Notes: a model not told the origin generated them from the sequence alone. 64,000 bases of DNA from Candidatus Moranbacteria bacterium UBA2282 (GCA_002345745.1 DDWQ01000011.1:1-64000); one strand, 5' to 3'. Shown: positions 31,847 to 40,310, counted from the first letter of the stretch. Numbers and translations: made by a program.

Positions 31847-33013
31847 TTGAATAATTCAAACAAAAAAAGAATAGCACTAAGTGGCGGCGCAGCGGCAGCG
31901 GAAGCTTTGAAACAGCTGGAACCGGATGTAATGGCGGTCTATCCGATTACCCCGCAAACCACGATTATCGAAACTTTTGCCAAATTCAAAGCAGACGGCG
32001 AGGTTGCGACTGAGGTAATCGAGGTTGAGTCAGAACATTCAGCTATCTCAGCTTGCGTGGGGTCAAGTGCCGCTGGAGCACGCACAGTGACTGCTACGAG
32101 TTCACAAGGTTTGGCGTTGATGAATGAGATTTTATATATTGCTAGTGGAATGCGTCTGCCAATTTTGATGATTGTTTCTTCGCGTGCTTTGAGCGCACCA
32201 CTGAACATTCACGGTGATCATTCTGATGTAATGGGCGCACGCGACACTGGTTGGATTCAAATTTTTTCTGAGAATGCGCAAGAGATTTATGATAATACAA
32301 TTATTGGTATGAAATTAGCGGAAAAAGTTAGATTTCCGGTGATGGCAATTATGGATGGTTTCAACACTTCGCATTGTGTTGAAAATCTGGAGATTTTGCC
32401 GATTGAAAAAGTGCGAGAATTTGTCGGTGAATTTGTGCCAGAGCAATCATTATTGGATATTGAAAATCCTGTAACTTTTGGACCCGTAGCATTGCAAAAT
32501 TCATATTTTGAATTTAAGGTCAATCAGGAAGAGGCGATGGATGATGTTGCGAATGAATATTTAAAAATCGCGAAAGAATTTGAGAAGTTGACTGGGCGAA
32601 AAAAGGATATTTTTGAAGCCTATCAAATTGAAGATGCCGAGCAAGTAATCATTTTGGCTGGTTCCACTGCGGGGACTGCTAAAGACGTAGTGGATAATAT
32701 GCGCGGTCAGGGCAAGAAGGTTGGACTGATTAAAATAAATCTATTCCGACCATTTCCGAGAAAAGAAATTATTGAAGCACTAAAAAATGTCCAAAGCATT
32801 GCAGTGATGGAGCGAGCAATTTCTTCAGGAACATATCCACCATTTTATCAAGATATTATGACAGGGTTGTTTCAATTTGGTGAGAAGAAAAATATGCAAT
32901 CAATCATATACAGTTTGGGTGGGTGCGATATTTTTGCGAAAGATATTGAACAAATTTTTAATGATTTGATTGCTAATAAAATTTCTAATGAAATTAAATA
33001 TATTGGAATATGA
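31847..33013 (+). CDS. porA: 2-oxoacid:ferredoxin oxidoreductase, alpha subunit
   Basis: About 388 residues from a TTG at 31847, the best fit to the family N-terminus (KKRIALSGGAAAAEALKQL, then VMAVYPITPQTTIIE). The frame stays open back into porD through the inserted repeat, but no ATG is available, so the true start is uncertain. Other marks are VESEHSAISACVGSSAAGAR, ALMNEILYIASG and the transketolase C-domain EQVIILAGSTAGTAKDVV. It binds the substrate next to the TPP of PorB. The stop overlaps the porB ATG (ATGA). Confidence 0.85.
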   Translation: MNNSNKKRIALSGGAAAAEALKQLEPDVMAVYPITPQTTIIETFAKFKADGEVATEVIEVESEHSAISACVGSSAAGARTVTATSSQGLALMNEILYIASGMRLPILMIVSSRALSAPLNIHGDHSDVMGARDTGWIQIFSENAQEIYDNTIIGMKLAEKVRFPVMAIMDGFNTSHCVENLEILPIEKVREFVGEFVPEQSLLDIENPVTFGPVALQNSYFEFKVNQEEAMDDVANEYLKIAKEFEKLTGRKKDIFEAYQIEDAEQVIILAGSTAGTAKDVVDNMRGQGKKVGLIKINLFRPFPRKEIIEALKNVQSIAVMERAISSGTYPPFYQDIMTGLFQFGEKKNMQSIIYSLGGCDIFAKDIEQIFNDLIANKISNEIKYIGI

Positions 33014-33915
33014 ACAAAGAATTGACGAAAAATTTTGCATCTGGTCATAGTGCGTGTGCGGGCTGTGCTTTTCCGACAATTGTTCGGACGATTTTGGGTG
33101 AGTCGCCAGATCCAGTGGTCATTTCCAATGCCACAGGGTGCCTTGAAGTGACTTCGACGCTCTATCCATATTCGGCGTGGAAAACACCCTATATTCACAG
33201 TGCCTTTGAAAATGCTTCCGCTACAATTTCGGGTGTGGAACGGGCGCATAAAATCTTGAGCAAAAAAGGCAAGGCGGCAAAGAAAATAAAATTTGTAGTC
33301 TTTGGTGGTGACGGCAGCACATACGACATCGGTCTGCAAAGCCTCTCGGGAGCATTGGAACGCGGACATGATTTTCTATATGTAGTCTATGATAATGGCG
33401 GATATATGAACACTGGCAACCAGCGGTCCAGCGCGACGCCCTATGGTGCTGCCACAGAAACCACACCCACGGGCAAAGAATCTTTCGGCAAGGTGGAAAT
33501 GCGAAAAAATATGATGGAGATTGTAAATGCGCATCACATCAAATATGCAGCGCAAGCTAATGTGGCATATTTGTCTGATTTGAAAAAGAAAGCTAAAAAA
33601 GCTTTTGAAACTGACGGACCAGTTTTTCTGAGTGTTTTTTCACCGTGCACGAACAATTGGAAGTTTCCAACATCGCAATATGTAAACATCGCTAAACTCG
33701 CCACTGAAACAAATTTTTGGCCACTCTATGAAATCGAGGATGGTAAATATAAAATTAATTGGGCGACAGAAAAACCGAAAGAATTGGAAGAATTTTTGAA
33801 AACTCAAGGGCGTTTCAAACATCTTTTTTCCGAGAAAAACGCGCCAGTTTTGGCAGAAATGAAAAAAATAGTCAAAGATGAATGGCAGTCATTGGTTAAT
33901 AAAACGGAAGAATAG
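33010..33915 (+). CDS. porB: 2-oxoacid:ferredoxin oxidoreductase, beta (TPP) subunit
   Basis: 301 residues. It binds thiamine diphosphate and the proximal iron-sulfur cluster. SGHSACAGCAFP near the N-terminus supplies cluster cysteines with a later Cys (NATGCLEV and FSPCTNNWKFP). The TPP motif is GGDGSTYDIGLQSLSGALER, followed by VVYDNGGYMNTGNQRS. It completes the four-subunit enzyme; a tRNA gene follows 26 bases later. Confidence 0.92.
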   Translation: MNKELTKNFASGHSACAGCAFPTIVRTILGESPDPVVISNATGCLEVTSTLYPYSAWKTPYIHSAFENASATISGVERAHKILSKKGKAAKKIKFVVFGGDGSTYDIGLQSLSGALERGHDFLYVVYDNGGYMNTGNQRSSATPYGAATETTPTGKESFGKVEMRKNMMEIVNAHHIKYAAQANVAYLSDLKKKAKKAFETDGPVFLSVFSPCTNNWKFPTSQYVNIAKLATETNFWPLYEIEDGKYKINWATEKPKELEEFLKTQGRFKHLFSEKNAPVLAEMKKIVKDEWQSLVNKTEE

Positions 33916-33941
33916 AATTTGGGGAAGTGATATATATGGGC

Positions 33942-34014
33942 GCCGATGTGGCTCAGTTGGTAGAGCAGCGCACTCGTAACGCGCAGGTCGTCGGTTCGAT
34001 TCCGACCATCGGCT
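33942..34014 (+). tRNA. tRNA-Thr (anticodon CGT)
   Basis: Acceptor GCCGATG pairs with CATCGGC (34007-34013), with discriminator U. The D arm TGGCTCAGTTGGTAGAGCA and T arm GTCGGTTCGATTCCGAC are standard. The anticodon loop CTCGTAA gives CGT, reading ACG. CCA is not encoded. Confidence 0.93.
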
Positions 34015-34031
34015 CATAATTTTTTTAAGAA

Positions 34032-34778
34032 ATGGTAATTATGTTGGGTTTATTTCAAGATTTATTTTTCAATACGGAAACTCTGATTGCCACGCTAATC
34101 GGCTTTGTTGGAATTGCTGGAATGATATTATTTGTATCGTTGTATAAAATAAAAAATCCAATAACAAATCCTGTTGAGCTAAGTCAAAAAGATGCAACTG
34201 AATTGGAATGGAATTTGAATGCTGGTGAAAGGAAGATTATTAATAAAAAGATTATAATAAAATTATTTATTATAATAGTTCCAATTTTGTTTTTGTATCT
34301 TTTTTCTAAACGTTTAGAATTAGGAATTGACTCTAACAATCTTGCCATAGGATATCTGTTGTTTATTGCTGTGGTATTTGGACTAAGTTATTTATTTATG
34401 GTTATCATTGCACCCAAAAATTTGCATTATAAATTGACAAATCAAGGGATAGTAGTGAATAGGGGCAATTCCGAAGGTTTTTTTACTTGGGATAATTTTA
34501 TTTATTTTTCTGGTAAATTTCAGGGCATATCACTGGATAATATAGATAGCGAGATACAAGATAGAAGCGTCATGAAACAGTTGAGGGATATTCGCGGGGA
34601 AATTTTTTATTTAAAATTTAACTCAAGAGGATTTTTTTCTAAGATAAATTTTATAGAGCGTATTTTAGTTATTTATACAAGGCCGGATAATTATCAGAAG
34701 GTACATGCATTTTTAACGGATAAATTACCTCAAGAGCCAATTAAAAATTTAGGTTTTCAGAGTTATTATTTTAAATAA
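34032..34778 (+). CDS. Membrane protein with C-terminal PH-like domain, unknown function
   Basis: 248 residues. Membrane segments lie near residues 17-38, 75-92 and 104-127. The remaining part (YKLTNQGIVVNRGNSEGFFTWDNFIYF onward, in two parts) resembles the bacterial PH/YcxB-like fold seen after two TM helices in many small membrane proteins. It starts at 34032; an ATG at 34041 (MLGLFQ) is an alternative. It lies between tRNA-Thr and a repeat-rich gap. Confidence 0.5.
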   Translation: MVIMLGLFQDLFFNTETLIATLIGFVGIAGMILFVSLYKIKNPITNPVELSQKDATELEWNLNAGERKIINKKIIIKLFIIIVPILFLYLFSKRLELGIDSNNLAIGYLLFIAVVFGLSYLFMVIIAPKNLHYKLTNQGIVVNRGNSEGFFTWDNFIYFSGKFQGISLDNIDSEIQDRSVMKQLRDIRGEIFYLKFNSRGFFSKINFIERILVIYTRPDNYQKVHAFLTDKLPQEPIKNLGFQSYYFK

Positions 34779-34954
34779 AAAAACATGAAAACGCGCATAT
34801 GTATTTAATTTACATAATTTTTATAAAAAATAATATTTTTTATATCTAAAAAAAGAGTGCAGAGGAGAAGAAAAAAGATCTGGAGCATCTAAAAATGGAC
34901 GATTTGTTCTAATTTTTGGGAATAAGAATTTATTTTTAATGATTACAAAAGTAA

Positions 34955-35027
34955 GGTATAATAAAAAATAACATAACAAAACTATGAAAACATACATTTG
35001 TGAAATCTGCGGGGATGCTTACATTGG
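34955..35027 (+). repeat. 73-bp direct repeat, left copy
   Basis: Identical base for base to 37130-37202, starting GGTATAATAAAAAATAACAT. It contains the TATAAT box, leader and first 14 codons of the rubrerythrin gene. The distance between copies is 2175 bases. Confidence 0.92.
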
Positions 35028-35058
35028 AGATGGCACACTTCCGCCAGTGGGCGGATAA
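34984..35058 (+). pseudogene. Truncated rubrerythrin 5' fragment
   Basis: The frame reads MKTYICEICGDAYIGDGTLP and stops after 24 codons. The first 15 residues equal the rubrerythrin N-terminus; the rest is unrelated sequence. Confidence 0.75.
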
Positions 35059-35060
35059 AC

Positions 35061-35120
35061 TCCATGCGTAGGTCGTCCCTGCCTGCCGGCAGGCAGGGGT
35101 TCGTTTCCGACAGGTGGCTC
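35061..35120 (+). pseudogene. tRNA 3'-half remnant split by a palindrome
   Basis: GCGTAGGTCGTC (35066-35077) and, after a 20-22-bp palindrome, GGTTCGTTTCCGACAGGTGGC look like the variable loop, T arm and 3' acceptor of a threonine-type tRNA (T stem GTCGG/CCGAC). A matching 5' acceptor GCCACCT is not found; the upstream bases are only loosely tRNA-like. Confidence 0.45.
35078..35097. repeat. CCTGCCTG palindrome inside the tRNA remnant
   Basis: CCTGCCTGCCGGCAGGCAGG, identical to the porD copy. It is extended to 22 bases by C/G at the ends and inserted in what would be the T stem. Confidence 0.88.
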
Positions 35121-35158
35121 AGCATAAATCATAAAATAAGCAAGATTAAATTAAAAAA

Positions 35159-35500
35159 ATGAAAATTATTAAAGATGAAATTTCAATTGATGAGTTGCGA
35201 GAAATGTCAGGCAAGATGTTTGGTAATTTAGTCAAGGCAGTTGTTGATGTTGAGAAAAAGATTATGGCAGTAGATGCCGATTTGCATGCTGATGAAGAAG
35301 CTTTGCTTTTGGAAAATGGATCAGTACAAAAAAATTTGTGGGGTATTAATATGTACCCAGAACTAACAGGTGAGGATTTCGTAGAATTTGATTCTATGAT
35401 AAACTTGCGTCCATCACAGGGCAATCGCAGTCGAGGAGTGGAGGATATTGAAATTCAAAAAGAAATTATAGTCATAGTTAACAAATTAGTGAAAAAATAG
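35159..35500 (+). CDS. DUF5674 family protein
   Basis: 113 residues. DELREMSGKMFGNLVKAVVD, KKIMAVDADLHADEEALLLE and NLWGINMYPELTGEDFVEFD match the DUF5674 pattern common in Patescibacteria. The conserved acidic/His positions (VDADLHADEE) hint at metal binding. It is the first gene of the 2.2-kb cassette; its stop abuts the next ATG without a gap, so the two are probably co-translated. The function is unknown. Such tight two-gene units can be toxin-antitoxin pairs, but this is only a guess. Confidence 0.7.
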   Translation: MKIIKDEISIDELREMSGKMFGNLVKAVVDVEKKIMAVDADLHADEEALLLENGSVQKNLWGINMYPELTGEDFVEFDSMINLRPSQGNRSRGVEDIEIQKEIIVIVNKLVKK

Positions 35501-35833
35501 ATGGAAATACAACATAAAAATCTAGCCTCTGGTGGATGGCAAAAACTTTCTTTCTTTGAGCAAATGGCTAATATTGGGAGTGAGGTTGAGCGCACAATTA
35601 AGTGGAAAAATAAAGGTAATGCTGAATATAGTCAAATGGCCTTTGATCGTGCATTAGAACTTTTGGATTTGACTGTCAGTATGGAAAAAAATAAAAGCCA
35701 TCTCAAAGAATTGTTGCGCGCAAGAGAAGCACTGGCTGATTATTTTGTATTTGATAATGATTATCAATCAACGGATAAAAGCTGGCAAAATTATTTTTAT
35801 GCCTTTAACTTCGCGGCGAGAATAAATTTATAA
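35501..35833 (+). CDS. Small helical protein paired with DUF5674
   Basis: 110 residues, all-alpha in appearance: FFEQMANIGSEVERTIKWKN, then AEYSQMAFDRALELLDLTVS, HLKELLRAREALADYFVF and a C-terminal aromatic segment. It starts directly at the end of DUF5674. It resembles the four-helix proteins that often follow DUF5674 in CPR genomes; a HEPN-like fold is possible but the R-x4-6-H motif is not evident. Confidence 0.5.
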   Translation: MEIQHKNLASGGWQKLSFFEQMANIGSEVERTIKWKNKGNAEYSQMAFDRALELLDLTVSMEKNKSHLKELLRAREALADYFVFDNDYQSTDKSWQNYFYAFNFAARINL

Positions 35834-35850
35834 AAAATAATTTTTACAAA

Positions 35851-36012
35851 ATGAATGATGATAAAAAAATAATCGCTGAAATAGAAAAAATCTCCAAAGA
35901 ATATTGGGAAAAGCTTGGTGAATTGAAAATGGAGCAAAATGAGGTAGTTCGTGAATATATTCTGAAATTGGAGGAAAAAAAGAAAGAGGAGTTAATGAAA
36001 AAATTTGTTTAA
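35851..36012 (+). CDS. 53-residue coiled-coil protein
   Basis: Starts MNDDKKIIAEIEKISKEYWE and is highly charged throughout (Lys/Glu repeats to LMKKFV). It is predicted as one long helix. It is the third gene of the cassette, 17 bases after the previous stop. The function is not recognised. Confidence 0.45.
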   Translation: MNDDKKIIAEIEKISKEYWEKLGELKMEQNEVVREYILKLEEKKKEELMKKFV

Positions 36013-36026
36013 TTATAGGAAATATT

Positions 36027-37136
36027 ATGTTTGAAGCAAAATCTGAAAATTCAAAAACAGAATCAGAAAAACCAAGGATTGAAAATGCAACTAAGGAAAT
36101 TATCAGTCCAGAGTCTTTGGTAAAGCAAAAAATTTCTGAGATGCAGAATGGCACATTTGAACTGGAAAGAAATGGGCCGGAACGCATAGAAGGAGCTAAA
36201 AAATCGATTGGATTAAATGCTGAGGATGTAAAAAAGATACAGGATGAATTGCAAATAAATGAAAGGGTGTCTGGAATATCGGATAGAGCAAAAAAACTTT
36301 TTGAATTAGCACAATCGGCCATAAAAAAAGTTGTAGTGATTGGAATGGCGACGATGGCTTTTTCAGGCACAGCAGGAGGACATAATGAATTTAATGATGA
36401 ATTTACTATCAACTCTAATGCACTGGAAAGCATAAAAAATGATGCAGATAGAATAAAAAATGAAATTAAATCACATATAGGTAGCCAGGAATACTTAGAG
36501 AAGTTGACAAAGGAAATGAATGGAGACAGGCAGGGGGCGGAAAATATACAAAAAGATCGCTTGAGCTATTTAGATAGTGTTGCGTCTTTTTTTGTAAATG
36601 ATGTTAATCGTAGCTATGCGGCTGAAGTCTTAAGAATATCAGATAATCTTAATCCATCTATTCCTCAATGGCTGATTAAAATGATTGGCAATGAAGGTAT
36701 GAAAGGTTTCTATAACTCCCTAGACCACAAAATTTTTTTAACTGATGGGAGTAATAATGAAACGGCTAGACATGAGTTTTTGCATGCTAGCACTAAAAGT
36801 AATTTTAGTATAACAAAAGAAGCAGGGAAAATTTTATCTGACTCATATAAGCCTCTTAAAAATGAAAATGATGAGTATTTTAGTAAATCTACAGAAAGAT
36901 TAGTGCGCAAACAACAATTGGACCATGAAATGGAAGTGTTAGGAATTAAAAAATATGGTGAAAAATTTACACCAGAACATTATAGTAAGCTGATGAAATT
37001 TTATAATGAGAAAAAGTTATCATCTGGTTCAAAGCAATTTATAAAGACTACAAAACCAGAATATTTTGAGAAGATTTTTAATGAAATAGCTGATAATGAA
37101 GATAAAAGAGATGCAAGTAGCCACAATGTGGTATAA
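36027..37136 (+). CDS. Putative zinc metallopeptidase-like protein (HEFLH motif)
   Basis: 369 residues. The first 100 are charged and low-complexity (KSENSKTESEKPRIENATKE). A hydrophobic patch near 105-118 (KKVVVIGMATMAFSGTAGG) could be a membrane segment or a late signal-like anchor. The likely catalytic motif is His249-Glu250-x-x-His253 in NETARHEFLHAST, preceded by KIFLTDGS, as in minimal gluzincin peptidases. A third ligand is not obvious. The stop TAA lies inside the TATAAT box used by the rubrerythrin gene. Confidence 0.5.
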   Translation: MFEAKSENSKTESEKPRIENATKEIISPESLVKQKISEMQNGTFELERNGPERIEGAKKSIGLNAEDVKKIQDELQINERVSGISDRAKKLFELAQSAIKKVVVIGMATMAFSGTAGGHNEFNDEFTINSNALESIKNDADRIKNEIKSHIGSQEYLEKLTKEMNGDRQGAENIQKDRLSYLDSVASFFVNDVNRSYAAEVLRISDNLNPSIPQWLIKMIGNEGMKGFYNSLDHKIFLTDGSNNETARHEFLHASTKSNFSITKEAGKILSDSYKPLKNENDEYFSKSTERLVRKQQLDHEMEVLGIKKYGEKFTPEHYSKLMKFYNEKKLSSGSKQFIKTTKPEYFEKIFNEIADNEDKRDASSHNVV

Positions 37137-37202
37137 TAAAAAATAACATAACAAAACTATGAAAACATACATTTGTGAAATCTGCGGGGATGCTTACATT
37201 GG
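37130..37202 (+). repeat. 73-bp direct repeat, right copy
   Basis: Carries TATAAT (37132-37137), a 20-base leader and the first codons of the intact rubrerythrin gene. Identical to 34955-35027. Confidence 0.92.
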
Positions 37203-37677
37203 CGAAGAACGGCCAAGTGACTGTCCGTTTTGCGGGGCGGCGAAAAATTTTATTAAAGATGGTGTGGAAGCGCGACCATTTGTAAATCAGGTAATTGAAC
37301 TGTCAGAACTTTCCAGAAAAAATCTAGAAGAAACAGTGCAATTAGAATTGCACGCCAATGCCGTTTATCTGTGTATGGCGGGCAAAGCCAAGACCTATGA
37401 AATCAAGGCAATGTATAAACGCATTGCTAAAGTTGAATTGGAGCACGCTAACATTGCTTGCAAGCTAATGAAGATTGCACTGCCGGCAGTTAACCCAGAA
37501 TTGTGTAGTGATGAGGACGCGGAAAATTTTGCAGAAACTATTAAGTTGGAAGAAAATGCCACAGCATTATATGCGAAATTTGCCAAAGAGGCGACTGAGC
37601 AGGAAATTAAAATTATCTTCACCGCCCTGATGCAAATTGAAGCCAGTCACATAACGCTTATAAAAAATTATCTTTAA
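37159..37677 (+). CDS. Rubrerythrin with N-terminal rubredoxin-like domain
   Basis: 172 residues. An N-terminal rubredoxin-type zinc/iron ribbon (CEIC at residues 6-9, CPFC near 22-25) is followed by a ferritin-like di-iron domain with ligands in NLEETVQLELHANAVYL, VELEHANIACKL, KLEENATALYAKF and MQIEASHITL. This is the reverse-order rubrerythrin layout. It likely reduces hydrogen peroxide in an anaerobic or microaerophilic cell. Its promoter and first 15 codons are duplicated 2175 bases upstream. Confidence 0.88.
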   Translation: MKTYICEICGDAYIGEERPSDCPFCGAAKNFIKDGVEARPFVNQVIELSELSRKNLEETVQLELHANAVYLCMAGKAKTYEIKAMYKRIAKVELEHANIACKLMKIALPAVNPELCSDEDAENFAETIKLEENATALYAKFAKEATEQEIKIIFTALMQIEASHITLIKNYL

Positions 37678-37689
37678 GTCCATAAAAAA

Positions 37690-38442
37690 ATGTTAATAAT
37701 CTGGAGTTATACCCTAATATCTGTAATTATCGTCAGTCTCATTTCCCTCGTGGGTGTTTTCACCTTTTCTATTAATCAAAAAAAATTAGAGCAGGCTCTG
37801 ATTTATTTAGTCAGTTTGTCGGCTGGAACTCTCTTAGGTGATGCTTTTATTCATTTAATCCCAGAGGCGTATGAAAATGGAAATGATGGCTTATTAATTG
37901 GGCTATATATTTTAGCTGGTATTATGTTTTTCTTTATCGTAGAAAAGTTTTTTCATTGGCGTCATTGCCATCAAGTTCCGTCGGCTCATCATCCGCATCC
38001 ATTCTCCTATATTGTTCTGGCCGGAGACACGGTACATAATTTCATTGATGGGTTGATCATTGCATCTAGTTACTTAGTTAGCATCCCAGTGGGAATTGCT
38101 ACGACAATTGCAGTAATATTGCATGAAATACCGCAGGAAATTGGTGATTTTGGATCGCTAATCTATGGCGGGTTTTCTCGAGCAAAAGCCTTACTTTTTA
38201 ATTTTATAACTGGTCTGACTGCTGTTGCAGGTGCAATTGTTGTTCTGTCTATTAGCAATCTAAATATTACGGATATAAATAATTTCCTGATTCCATTCGC
38301 CGCCGGAGGATTTATCTATATTGCTAGCTCTGATCTTATTCCGGAACTGCATAAAAATACTGAGCCAAAGAAATCACTTGGGCAGATAATTCTATTTATG
38401 GTTGGAATTGGACTAATGATGTCATTGTTACTATTGGAATAA
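37690..38442 (+). CDS. ZIP-family divalent metal transporter
   Basis: 250 residues with about eight membrane helices. It has a His-rich cytoplasmic loop (HWRHCHQVPSAHHPHPF), the TM4 motif HNFIDGLIIASSY and the TM5 motif HEIPQEIGDFGSLIYGG that form the binuclear metal site, plus HLIPEAYEN in TM2. It would move Zn2+ or Fe2+ into the cytoplasm. It starts 12 bases after the rubrerythrin stop, so the two could be cotranscribed in metal or oxidative-stress handling. Confidence 0.87.
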   Translation: MLIIWSYTLISVIIVSLISLVGVFTFSINQKKLEQALIYLVSLSAGTLLGDAFIHLIPEAYENGNDGLLIGLYILAGIMFFFIVEKFFHWRHCHQVPSAHHPHPFSYIVLAGDTVHNFIDGLIIASSYLVSIPVGIATTIAVILHEIPQEIGDFGSLIYGGFSRAKALLFNFITGLTAVAGAIVVLSISNLNITDINNFLIPFAAGGFIYIASSDLIPELHKNTEPKKSLGQIILFMVGIGLMMSLLLLE

Positions 38443-38445
38443 ATT

Positions 38446-39538
38446 ATGCTTAAAGATATACAAGAAAAACTAAAAAACTTACAAGCTAAAATCGCTCTTC
38501 TGAGCGACTATCTTTGACTTGCCGACAAAAGTACAGACTATTACAGACTTAGAGCGGACTAGCGCAGAACCTGGATTTTGGGATGATAGTCAAAAGGCAG
38601 CTAAGACTATGCAAGAGCTGGAGGAATTGCGCAAAGAAATCGCGGATCTCAGTCGCATTGAAACGGAAATTGACGAACTTCTGGAATTAGCTGAAATTAT
38701 TACCGAGGAAAGTCTTGAAACTGCAGAAGTCGAAGATCGAATTTCAGGACTAGAAAAAGAGATTGAAAAATTGGAATTTAAAATCCTGTTGGGCGGAGAA
38801 TATGATCGCAATGATGTGATTATGGCAATCCACAGTGGGGCGGGTGGAGTGGATGCACAGGATTGGGCAGAGATGCTTTTGCGAATGTATTTGCGTTGGG
38901 CGGAAAAAAATAATTTTAAAACCAGAGTGCTGGATGAATCACGCGGAGCCGAAGCAGGCATCAAAAGCGTGACAGTGGAAATTTCCGGACCATACGCTTT
39001 TGGCTATTTGAAAAGCGAAGCCGGTGTGCATCGCTTGGTGCGACTTTCCCCGTTCAATTCGGATAATCTGCGTCAAACTTCTTTTGCACTAGTAGAAATT
39101 TTGCCCGTCATTTCTGAAATAAAAGACGTAAAAATTGATCCGAAAGATTTGCGTGTGGATGTCTATCGGTCTTCTGGGGCGGGCGGACAAAGTGTGAACA
39201 CCACTGACAGCGCGGTACGCATTACCCACATTCCAACTAATATTGTAGTGACTTGTCAGAATGAACGCAGTCAATTGCAAAACAAGGAACAAGCGATGAA
39301 AATTTTGCGAGCCAAACTGCATCAAGAATATCTAGCAGAAAAAGAGTCAGAAAAACAAAAACTGCGTGGAGAATTTACTTCAGTGGAATGGGGCAGTCAA
39401 ATTCGTTCCTATGTAGTTCATCCCTATAAAATGGTCAAAGATCATCGCACAAAATATGAAACAACCAATGCGGAAGGCGTGCTAGATGGAGACCTCACAG
39501 AATTTATGGAAGCCTACTTGAAAAATATTGAAAAATAA
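38446..39538 (+). CDS. prfB: Peptide chain release factor 2 with programmed +1 frameshift
   Basis: The 23-codon first frame (MLKDIQEKLKNLQAKIALLS through DYL) ends at CTT-TGA (38512-38517). A +1 shift over the T continues as GAC-TTG-CCG to the stop at 39538, giving about 363 residues. RF2 marks are RLSPFNSDNLRQTSFA (SPF recognition motif for UAA/UGA) and SSGAGGQSVNTTDSAVR (GGQ catalytic motif). It releases peptides at UAA and UGA, so UGA is a genuine stop here. The conserved CTTTGAC slip site makes expression self-regulated by RF2 level. ftsE follows. Confidence 0.93.
38509..38518 (+). promoter_or_regulatory. prfB frameshift site
   Basis: TATCTTTGAC holds the slippery CTT codon, in-frame TGA and following C, as in most bacterial prfB genes. 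The upstream Shine-Dalgarno-like stimulator (AGGGGG in E. coli) is weak here (CTGAGCGAC). Confidence 0.9.
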
Positions 39539-39578
39539 TATAAAATATAAATGTGAGTAAGAGTTTTTATTTATAACT

Positions 39579-40310
39579 ATGACAATTAAAAAAAATATAA
39601 ATATTGAAGAAGAATCAAAAAAAACAATTCTATGTTTCGATGGCATTTGTAAGGTTTACAAAGGTGATTATCCTGCCTTGGATGACATTAATCTAGTTAT
39701 TCGTGAAGGAGAGTTTGTTTCCATTGTCGGTCAGAGCGGATCTGGCAAATCAACGCTTTTGAAGTTGATTTATGCTGAAGAATCAGCCACTGGTGGAGAA
39801 CTATATTTCAATGATGAGTTATTGAATAATCTAAGTAAAAGAAAACTACCATATCACAGACGAAGTATCGGGACTGTTTTTCAAGATTTTAAATTATTAC
39901 CAAAAAAGAATGTCTACGAAAATGTTGCTTATGCGCTAGAAGTTTCTGGTGTTTTGCAAGAGGAAATAGTTTCGGATGTTCCGCAAATCTTAGATATTGT
40001 TGGCTTGAGTGAAAAAATGCGAAAATATCCGCATCAATTAAGTGGTGGTGAGCAACAAAAAGTAGCTATCGCCAGAGCTTTGGTGCATGCACCGATGGTT
40101 ATTATTGCTGATGAACCAACCGGAAATCTAGATCCAAAATCTTCTCTTGAAATAATTGAACTGCTGATGAAAATAAATTCCCTCGGAACAACAGTCATTC
40201 TCGCTAGTCATGACAAAGATATTGTTGATAAGGTAAACAGACGAGTGATTCGCTTGGACAACGGAAAGATTATAGTAGATTGTGCCAAAGGAAAATATAA
40301 AAATTCATAA
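39579..40310 (+). CDS. ftsE: Cell-division ATP-binding protein FtsE
   Basis: 243 residues. It is the ABC ATPase of the FtsEX complex, which activates peptidoglycan hydrolases at the septum. Walker A is VGQSGSGKSTLLKLI, the Q-loop VFQDFKLLPKKNVYENVAYAL, the signature LSGGEQQKVAIARAL and Walker B VIIADEPTGNLDP. The first 18 residues are an extra lysine-rich leader compared with E. coli FtsE. It is followed by ftsX 8 bases later. Confidence 0.95.
   Translation: MTIKKNINIEEESKKTILCFDGICKVYKGDYPALDDINLVIREGEFVSIVGQSGSGKSTLLKLIYAEESATGGELYFNDELLNNLSKRKLPYHRRSIGTVFQDFKLLPKKNVYENVAYALEVSGVLQEEIVSDVPQILDIVGLSEKMRKYPHQLSGGEQQKVAIARALVHAPMVIIADEPTGNLDPKSSLEIIELLMKINSLGTTVILASHDKDIVDKVNRRVIRLDNGKIIVDCAKGKYKNS

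Larger units (their letters stand above)
34779..35158. other. Repeat-rich gap with duplicated rubrerythrin start and tRNA remnant
   Basis: 34779-34954 is AT-rich with no gene seen. Then follow, in order, a 73-bp copy of the rubrerythrin promoter and first codons, a tRNA-like 3' half split by a palindrome, and 38 bases leading to the DUF5674 gene. The items are listed separately. Confidence 0.7.

Noticed and set aside
34984..35058. Functional 24-residue gene at the left 73-bp repeat
   Set aside because: It is the copied start of rubrerythrin running into unrelated sequence; promoter and ribosome site are present, so it may be translated, but nothing supports a function.
38446..39538. UGA recoded as glycine or a broken prfB gene
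   Set aside because: The CTTTGAC context is the normal RF2 frameshift site, RF2 is complete, and other genes end in TGA, so UGA is a stop.
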